Positions 56,640-64,000 of a stretch of DNA of 64,000 nt are shown one piece after another. Numbering within the stretch: the stretch's first letter is position 1; every line of letters begins with the position of its first letter. Location of the stretch: NCBI GenBank assembly GCA_002914845.1, contig JXTC01000132.1:153765-217764 (forward strand). Direction: 5' to 3'. Made by a program: the position numbers and the translations under genes. A model generated the notes under the pieces. It worked only from the letters and a program-made list of their open reading frames with translations. It made no database searches and was not told where the DNA came from. The stretch is from Trema orientale (taxonomy: Eukaryota; Streptophyta; Magnoliopsida; Rosales; Cannabaceae).

Positions 56640-58199
56640 TACAACTTCTAACTGAAAGTTAAACAAGTGAGGGTAATTTTTGTGCATCTCTATCTCGAGT
56701 TCCCAAGTAGCCTCGTCCTCTTTGTGATGTTCCCAAAGCAAGCATCTTGACAAGTGGAATCTCTCTGCTGTGAAGCACCTTCAACTCTCTAGCCAACAGG
56801 TGAACCGGCTGCTCTTCATAGGACACATCCTCTTCGATCGGTATGTGCACGTACTGAACAACATGAGATAGGTCCGGTGTGTACTTCTTCAACATCGAAA
56901 CATGAAACACCTTATGCATGTGACCTAACTATGCATGTAGATTCAAGTGATATGCCACTGTTCTAATTCTCTCAGTGATCTCAAAGGGACCAATATACCT
57001 TAGAGCAGGCTTACCCTTCACTCCAAACCTTGTAACACCACGCCTTAGAGTCACTTTCAAGAATACAGAATCACCAGTATCGAACTCTACCTCACACCTC
57101 TGAGGGTCAGCATAACTCTTTTGGCTACTCTGGGTCTCTTTGAGTCTCTCCTGGATGTCCTTAATCTTCTCAGTAGTCTCTTCAATCAACTCAGGTCCAA
57201 TAGTAACATGCTTTTCAGGTTCGGCCTAACACAAAGGCGATCTACACGGCCTTCCATATAACACCTCATATAGAGCCACACCCACACTGGTTTGGTAACT
57301 GTTATTATAAGCAAATTCCACCAAAGGAATATGATCATTCTAGTTTCTACCAAAGTCCAGTATGCAACAACGTAGCATGTCCTTAAAATTTTTAATGGTC
57401 CTTTCAGACTGGCCATTTGTCTCAGGATGGTGAGCTAACTGATATCTAACTGTGTACCAAATGCTTTCTGCAAGGCTATCCATAACTTAGAAGTAAACCT
57501 TGGATCTCTGTCAGAGACTATGCTTGAAGGCACACCATGCAAGCATATGATGTTCTCCACATACAGTCTACTGAGCTTAGTGAGTGAGTAGTCAATCTGG
57601 ATCGGTATAAAGTGAGCACCCTTTGTCAACTGATTGACTATCACCCAAACTGCGTCATTCTTCCTCAAAGTCTTTGGCAAACTGATCACGAAGTCCATCA
57701 TAATCTTGTCCTACTTCCACTCTGGAATGGGTAACGGCTGAAGCAACCCCGCTGACCTCTGGTGTTCAGCTTTGGCTTGCTGACAAGTTAAACACTTAGC
57801 CACGAACATAGCCATATCCTTCTTCATACCTTTCTACCAATACTGCCTCTTCAAGTCCCGGTGCATCTTAGTACTACCTATATGTACGGCGAACCTTGAT
57901 TTGTGAGCCTCGATTAGAATGGTTTCTCGAAGATTAGGTTCATCAGCTACAGCCAACTTCCTGCTGAAAAGCAAGAACCCTTCTTTATTAGTGCTCTAAG
58001 CATCTAACTGTTTGCCATTCTGAATCTGGTTCCAGATTGTCCTTAATTCCTTGTCTTGCCACTGACTCTGCTGGGCAGTCTGGAGAAGAGATGGTGAAAT
58101 CACAATGTTGCTCAGGCAAGTAACTCCTTCATTCTCAAAGTACTGCAAGTTGTAGTCACCAATCACAACTGAATTCTTCCAATCTTCAAACACCAGTGT
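56640..58199 (-). pseudogene. Gypsy integrase, chromovirus type
   Basis: Core pieces at 57435-57701: MMDFVISLPKT, then VWVIVNQLTKGAHFIP, where the first catalytic Asp is replaced by Asn, then the second catalytic Asp in VSDRDPRFTSKLW. A GQSERTI phrase with the expected Glu is readable in another frame near 57390. The C-terminal domain (GDSVFLKVTLRRGVTRFG, RYIGPFEI) is at 56929-57189. FHVSMLKKY and SYEEQPVHLL are at 56659-56919, followed by decayed chromodomain residues. Several frame breaks. Confidence 0.85.
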
Positions 58200-59554
58200 A
58201 GCTAATGCACCATGAGACCTTCTACTCAGTGCATCGACTACAACGTTAGCCTTACCAGGATGATACTGTAGGTCAAAGTCATAATCCTCCGTATACTCAA
58301 CCCATCTTCACTGTCCCAAATTCAGATCCTTCTGGGTAAAGAGATACTTCAAACTCTTATGATCAGAGAATATGTCGAACTTCACCCCGTACAAGTAACA
58401 TCGCCAAATCTTTAATGCAAAGATCACCACTGCAAGCTCGAGGTCATGGGTGGGGTAGTTCCTCTTGTGTGGCTTCAATTGACGAGAAGCATAAGCCACG
58501 ACTCGATCACTCTGCATCAACACACATCCCAAACCCGTCTTTGAAGCATCGATATAGACCAGATAAGGCTCGTTATTATCAGGAACAGTAAGAACTGGTG
58601 CAGTTGTTAAACTCTGCTTCAACCTGATAAAAGCTTCTTCACTTTCGTGATCCCAAAAGAACTTGACATCCTTACTAGTCAACTTGGTCAAAGGCAAGGC
58701 GATTCTCGAGAAATCTTACACAAAACGACGGTAGTAGCCTGTTAAACTGAGGAAACTCCATACCTCTGCCATATTTCTCGGTCTTTCCCACTCTAGAACA
58801 GCTTCTATCTTAGTAGGATCGACTGAAATGCTTCCGTGAGAAATTACATGCCCCAAGAACTTCACTTTTGACATCCAAAAGTCACACTACGATTTCTTGG
58901 GGTACAACTGATGATCTCTCAAGGTCCTAACTATTATCCCCAGATGTTCGGCATGCTCTTCTTGAACCTTGAAATACATCAGGATGTCATCGATGAACAC
59001 ACAAAACGATCCGAAAACGGCCTGAAGATCCGATTCATAAGATCCATAAATGCTGCGGGAGCATTCGTCAAACTAAACAGCATCACTAGAAACTCAAAGT
59101 GACCATATCGAGTTCTGAATGCTATCTTAGGTATATCATCCTCTCTTATCTTTAACTGATGATAACCAGATCTCAAATCAATCTTGGAGAAGAAACTTGA
59201 ATCACCGAGTTGGTCGAACAACTCATCTATCCTTGGCAAAGGATACCTGTTCTTCACTGTCAACTGATTCAACTTCTTGTAGTCCACATAAAGTCACAAC
59301 GAACCATCAGCTTTCTTCGCAAACAAAACAGAAGCACCCCAAGGGGAAGTGCTAGTACGAATAAAGCCTTTGGAAAATAGATCATCCAACTGTTCTCTTA
59401 ATTCTTCCATCTCTGTAGGCGCCGTGCGATAGGCTGGAATAGAAACTGGCTGAGCTCCAGGAACTAGTTCAATACAGAACTCGATCTCTCTATCTTGTGG
59501 TCACCCTGGTAAGTCTTCAGGAAACACTTCCGATTACTCACACACTACTGGAAT
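58200..59554 (-). pseudogene. Gypsy reverse transcriptase and RNase H
   Basis: RT: fingers near 59330-59420 (a stop just before YVDYKKLN), then [33 protein letters not shown] and [14 protein letters not shown] at 58979-59287. A frameshift falls exactly before the FIDDIL catalytic box (near 58990). RNase H at 58308-58697: [17 protein letters not shown], then [14 protein letters not shown] and [20 protein letters not shown]; the end ([13 protein letters not shown]) is near 58230 in another frame. Standard gypsy order. Confidence 0.9.
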
Positions 59555-60109
59555 CTATCTGTCTTGATCGTCTGTCCTTACCTCATCATCAATGGTAAAC
59601 AAGTTCGCATAACACTCGAGTTTCTTCCTTCCACCCATGCATGCTTTCAGAACAGGACTAGGCCTCAACGAACTCATTCTACCCTGATAGACAATAGGAT
59701 ATCCATCACTAGGAAAAAGAGTCACCCGTTTCGTTTGACAATCCACAATGGCTCGATACTTTGACAATCAATCCATACTGAGTATCACGTCATGCTGTCC
59801 TATCGGCAACACAATCAAATCACCAGGAAGCTTCCCATCACCAACCATAACCTGACAAGACTTACACACACTAGACACATCGGCCACTCCACCCAAAGGT
59901 GTACCCAACGTCAACACATAATCCAAATCAGAAAATTTCAACCCCAACAGTTGAGCAAATAATAAGGATATGAATGAATGGGATGTACCAGTTTCAAACA
60001 AAACATGTGCCCAAGAGTGTGAAAGAAGGATCATACTTTCAACAACACCTCGGCCGGTGCAATTCTGAGTGTCGTCTGCTCCAGTAAAAGCATAAGCTTG
60101 GCCAGTCAC
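59555..60109 (-). pseudogene. Gypsy aspartic protease
   Basis: The frame at 59768-60109 has the retropepsin pattern, but its active site reads LFETGTSHSF: the catalytic Asp is changed to Glu. The C-terminal ILSMD remains; a stop at 59767 separates it from the tail at 59555-59767 (AIVDCQTKRVTLFP). The replacement predicts loss of polyprotein cleavage. Confidence 0.85.
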
Positions 60110-61326
60110 CTTTCCTTTCCCCTTGTTGCTTCTCCCCTGACTAGGACGGCTGCTACTGGATCCTGGACCATTACCGCTGTAACCATGCCTACCCTGACTC
60201 CCTGAGGCCTGAGGAGTCTAAAAATTCTGAGTTTTAGCCTTGATGGCAGTACTGATGCTGATAAGGCTAGGGGGAGTAACAATCTGTGAAACACCCTGTG
60301 ACTATTGCGGCCTAGCTTGAGTGTTCTAATATGAGACAGAACCTGACTGGCTCCTCTCCGGTCCTCCTTTAGAAAGAGGAGATTTCTGCAGATGGTTGGG
60401 ACACTTCTTCTTCCGATGACCCTGCTGGCCACAGATGAAACAACCACCATACGGACTGCTTCTGCCACCCCCAGAAGAACCACTGCTGTTCGAGCTTCCA
60501 CTGTTCGAAGTACCATGGGCTGACCACTGCCCTTGATTCCTTTTGGTAGCTTTCCTATCATTATCTCTCCGCTGACTCCTCCTGGAATCTAATCCCACTT
60601 CGATGGCTTCTGCCCGCTTGGTAGTCACGACAAACTTAGGAAGAGTATGGAAAGTATGGGTACCAATCCTGTTGACAATATTCCGATTCAAACGACTCTG
60701 AGTTTGGCAACTCGGTACTTCTCACTTGTACCCGAGTCAAGGGCAACACTTGCCAGCTCAGTGAACTCTACCAAGTACTCATTCACCGTTCTGTTACCCT
60801 GAACCAACGTCTCAAATCGGTTCACAACTTTATCCTATTGATCCTTATTGGGATACTAAGCCTTGAAAATCTGTTCAAAGTCCTCCCAAGTCAGACCCAC
60901 CACATTCTGCATCCGTTCTACTGTCTCCCACCAGTGAATGGCATTCCTCGTCAGACAGCTAATGGCAAACACAGCCCAAAACTCCACCGGAGTACCAAGG
61001 GACCGAAAGTGCCTCTCCATCTCATGCAACCAAGCAATTTCCGTGAGAGTTTCTGGTTTTCCATCAAACTACCTTGGCTGGAGGCACATGAACTGCAGAA
61101 GTTGATCTGACTGATCCAGCTGATGTTACCCCGGAGCTGGAGGCTAATAGTCTGGATTGCTCATCTGGGCAAGCACCTGATGCATTGCCTCGATCAGATG
61201 AGAGAGATCCAGACACTGAGGAGGTTCAGCACCTGGTTGGTGCCTCCGAACTCTTCTAGGAGGTATCCTTAAAGGTCTGAAACAATATGCCAAACTGTTA
61301 ATGAGATAATGAAGCATGCTTATCAT
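60110..61326 (-). pseudogene. Gypsy gag with intact CCHC knuckle
   Basis: The knuckle CFICGQQGHRKKKC (in 60326-60691) keeps all four ligands, in a Ser/Gly-rich tail. Capsid-domain sequence lies at about 60690-61080 but is split by stops. The N-terminal piece (61144-61326) is short and has a run of basic residues. A second open frame over the same DNA (60106-60561) is not the gag frame. Confidence 0.8.
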
Positions 61327-61380
61327 AAAATCAACTTCAATCTAGTTTAACGGTGATATGTCCGAGCCGTTAAACACAAA

Positions 61381-61392
61381 GTTCTAATACCA
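61381..61392 (-). other. Primer-binding site, initiator tRNA-Met type
   Basis: The minus strand reads TGGTATTAGAAC, 10 of 12 bases of the initiator tRNA-Met complement, 7 bp from the LTR edge. Confidence 0.8.
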
Positions 61393-61399
61393 AAATTTC

Positions 61400-63581
61400 T
61401 GTCACGGCCCAAAACTGAGGCTAGTGGCAGAAGGGAAATTTCACAAAGATAGGAAATTCCTTTACTTATTTGAAAATGCCTTACAAGTTTCGGTCTTTTT
61501 AAAACGGTCCACTTAAATAAAAGTTTAGAATTTCATCCCGTGAACCTCTCCCACAATTCGTATTCACCATTAAACATAGATCGAATAATAATAACTGAAA
61601 AATATAGTTCAAAACATAGTCCAAGCATCATCATCATCATCCACAACAAGTATCCAATACCAGGATGGCATACATAGGTTCACAGATATAAATAAAGCAA
61701 TAATCATGGTTCAATGCTAATCCAGAAAACAAACAGTCCAAACAACACAACACACTCTTCTAGCATTACTAAGATAACGAACTGCACTCACAGATGACCT
61801 CTGAATCCTCTTGATCACCAAAGTCGCATTAAACACCACTTGAGGAGGAAGGTAGGGGGTGAGCATACAGTGCCCAGTAGGAAAGTAGTTATCTCGAAGA
61901 AAATGTTTTAGTGATGGAAAACTCCTACAAGGTTAGTTTAAATCCAGAACATACAGATATATATATTCCAACCGGAAATCTATATATATATAAAGCAGTG
62001 TAATCAAAACTATCAATCCATATGCATATGACACAAATCAACCCATACCCATGAGCTCTCATCCTCTCATCTGTGGAAACCTAGGGTGATGGCACTAAGT
62101 GTACCCAATAGACTGCCTGACACCTAAGCCCATACCCGAAGGGGACACCCATATGTTGCCTACCAAACCTGGAGGGGCAACTGAATTGCTTATGCCTTCC
62201 AAATGGGGAGGTAATCAGAAATAACAAAACCCCGCTCGGGTTTACAGACTCTATACCGACGGTGGGGGGTACAACGCCACACTATAAACCCACGATATTA
62301 ACACGGTGCTCATGTATGATCCTATGACACGTGCAATACAGAACTGAAGTGTAAAAGTAATCGTGCTCAGGTTTTTCGATAAAACTTGCACAACAGGTTT
62401 TTATAGAAAAATGGGCAGCGTAACGGCTCTATTTTGATATATCCAAAATAATCATGTACTTAGCAAATTCCCAGAGCAATACAGTATATACCATACAACC
62501 AGATTCCATCACATAAAATTCAAATAATCTAAAAACTACATTTGTTCTCATATGTTTTGGAAAATAAGTTTTAATTCGAAAATAGTATAAAACAAAGGTA
62601 ACTTAATCCCTACCTCACCGGAATAGCGACACCACGCTATTAAGTCTTTAAGGTGTCGTTGACGATCGAACGGAGGGTCGGGAACCAGTTCCGAGCCCTC
62701 GATCGCCCACTTGCGAAAAACTAACTTCTCAACGGAGCTTTAAATCCACAAACGGACCTTTTTACTGAATTCCTAGCACTCAAAATAGCTAGGTTAGACA
62801 TCCAAATTATCCAATTCGGGTCCGGGCTCACACCGGACGGTGGCACACAAAACGAGGCAAATCTCGACCGTCCGATCTCCATTTTCGTGTTGGTCACCAA
62901 ACAAGACAATATATATAATATCAAACTTCCCCAAAATATCCAACGGCCGGATTAAAAAGTCAAACTTAATCCAACGGCCGGATTAAAAAGTCAAACTTAA
63001 AGCTCAAAATATCCAAAAATGGCAAGTTTCATTCCGGGCATTATAGGGTTAAGATATATATACCTTGATAATCCTTGCGACGATACGAATCCAACGAGCC
63101 TAGTTTGAGGTCAAACGGAGGTCAGAATCGTCGTCGGTGACCAAAAATGTTCGTAGCTTCTCGAGCTCCTCGCCAGTGTTTGGCGGCTCCGGCGGCTGCG
63201 GAAGCTGGACAGCAGGTTGCTGGCGGTGCGGCGAAGCTTTCCCGGGGGTCTTGGTGGACGGACGACGAACAGTGGGAGGCGCTTGGGTTTTTGTTCCTTC
63301 GGTGGCTTCGTCGGGAGAGAAACAGAGAGAGAGAGTGAGGGAGGAAGAAAGAGAAAGGGAAAAAGAAGAAGGCAAACCCACATGGGTTAGCATGGGGCTG
63401 TGCAATTTTCTCAAAATTGCAAAACAGTCCTCTAACTTTCAAAACTTTTCATTTCAGTCCCCCACAGAAATTGCAATTTAATCCTCGTACATTAAAACTT
63501 TTGCAACTTAGTCCCTCTAATTTAATAATCCAAGAATCATTAAAAGGACCAAAATACCCCTTAAAAATTTGGGGTTTTACA
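61400..63581 (-). repeat. 5' LTR of the gypsy element (family reference copy), 2.18 kb
   Basis: It runs from TGTCACGGCCC to TTTGGGGTTTTACA on the plus strand. It contains GGGGGTGAGCATACAGTG at 61856, a 29-bp direct duplication at 62939-62998, and a GC-rich block at 63100-63330 that also exists in the two solo copies (8600-8860 and 15120-15370). Several overlapping open frames there (63100-63481) lie in this non-coding LTR block. Confidence 0.9.
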
Positions 63582-63668
63582 CATAATCTTAGCTATTTAG
63601 CCTAGTCACATTAGTTGAGTCCATTACAGGTCCTCATCCTTTCAATGATTGTAACTATAGCAACAGTT

Positions 63669-63699
<31 letters not shown>

Positions 63700-64000
63700 G
63701 AGAACCAAGGGTGGTGGGATGAGACTTATTGACAGTTGGACATGTAACAATTGATAAACTCGTTGATTGCTTGGCTCGGTACTTTTGGCTTCAATTTCCA
63801 ACCTCCTGTCCCACAACATCCACCGTGCTAGATTTTTCTTATGTATTTTTTTTTTCAATAATCATACAATTTGTATAAACTCTTTTTTTCTTTGAATGGA
63901 TTGTATTTAAAATTATTAATTAAAATTGGATTATTATTTTAAATTTATTTATCTAATTGTTAATTAATTATTCATCTTAATTTTAATTTTATAATTTTAT
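63582..64000. repeat. Right flank with second copy of the 230-bp repeat
   Basis: After about 87 bp of unique sequence and an alternating (GC)n tract (63669-63679) leading into (GA)n, 63681-63919 repeats 56304-56536. The sequence then continues into AT-rich DNA that the left copy does not share. Confidence 0.85.

Larger units (their letters stand above)
56533..63581 (-). mobile_element. Ty3/gypsy chromovirus, left LTR almost lost
   Basis: A minus-strand element with a complete right (5') LTR at 61400-63581, a primer-binding site, gag, protease, RT, RNase H, integrase and a polypurine tract. The left (3') LTR survives only as 56533-56575, which matches the LTR end at 63538-63581. It is the only copy of its family here with an internal region; 6788-9169 and 13236-15573 are solo LTRs of the same family. 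Frames are longer and the base composition less AT-rich than in the 44933-54693 element, so it is probably younger. Confidence 0.88.

Noticed and set aside
63100..63481. Six overlapping 60-114-codon frames on both strands
   Set aside because: They lie in the GC-rich part of the gypsy 5' LTR; sister LTRs do not keep any one frame by eye.
63669..63700. Z-DNA-forming (GC)n next to (GA)n as a functional site
   Set aside because: Only about 11 bp of alternating GC; simple-sequence DNA without other support.

Overview
This window is plant nuclear DNA, probably from a eudicot. It is very AT-rich and carries Ty3/gypsy chromoviruses, Athila-like and Ty1/copia LTR elements, a LINE, a CACTA relic, SINE-like sequence and several kinds of foldback MITE. 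Primer-binding sites match plant initiator tRNA-Met and tRNA-Asp. A 322-base N gap (36061-36382) and a single N (30676) show it is a draft scaffold. I found no intact host protein gene, tRNA, rRNA, CRISPR array or operon. This is a transposon graveyard of the intergenic or pericentromeric type. Exact boundaries come from target-site duplications (TSDs) read in the sequence; family names come from protein motifs and primer-binding sites.

Layout, left part (1-24 kb). A copia-type LTR end lies at 1-903. A 2.2 kb Mutator-like (MULE) non-autonomous element with a 9-bp TSD (3160-5370) is filled with palindromic repeats. Next come a foldback MITE (5671-6017), a solo gypsy LTR with TSD ATAAG (6788-9169), a large foldback element (9494-10241), a SINE-like piece, a copia LTR (11403 to about 12715) and a second solo gypsy LTR (13236-15573). 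These are followed by a MULE MITE with TSD TAGTTTAAT (15707-15878), an Athila-like LTR (16603-18173), a tandem array (18180-18620), a MITE with TSD ATAATAAAA (18918-19255), a heat-shock-element-bearing LTR-like unit (19790-20268), a LINE fragment (20317-21058), two Tourist-like MITEs, and a foldback MITE with TSD TAAGAAAAT (22287-22701).

Middle part (24-41 kb). A gypsy LTR with its primer-binding site is interrupted at 26242 by a complete Athila-like non-autonomous element (26242-33638, TSD ACCAC). That element itself holds two solo LTRs with perfect TSDs (28211-28838 AGCAT; 30247-32120 GATTC). Beyond the gap, a gypsy LTR (to 38316) is fused directly to a decayed protease-RT-RNase H region (38317-39850), followed by a CACTA TNP2 fragment (39856-40249).

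Right part (40-64 kb). A minus-strand copia element (3' LTR ending at 41149, decayed pol at 41440-43480) appears to have been split by a nearly complete minus-strand gypsy chromovirus (44933-54693, two LTRs of about 2.4-2.6 kb, primer-binding site, polypurine tract). The other copia LTR survives at about 55640-56303. A second minus-strand gypsy chromovirus (56533-63581) has a full right LTR but only 43 bp of its left LTR. It is bracketed by a direct repeat of about 230 bp that looks like repair filler. All coding regions are broken by stops and frameshifts, and several catalytic residues are replaced, so the elements do not look autonomous.
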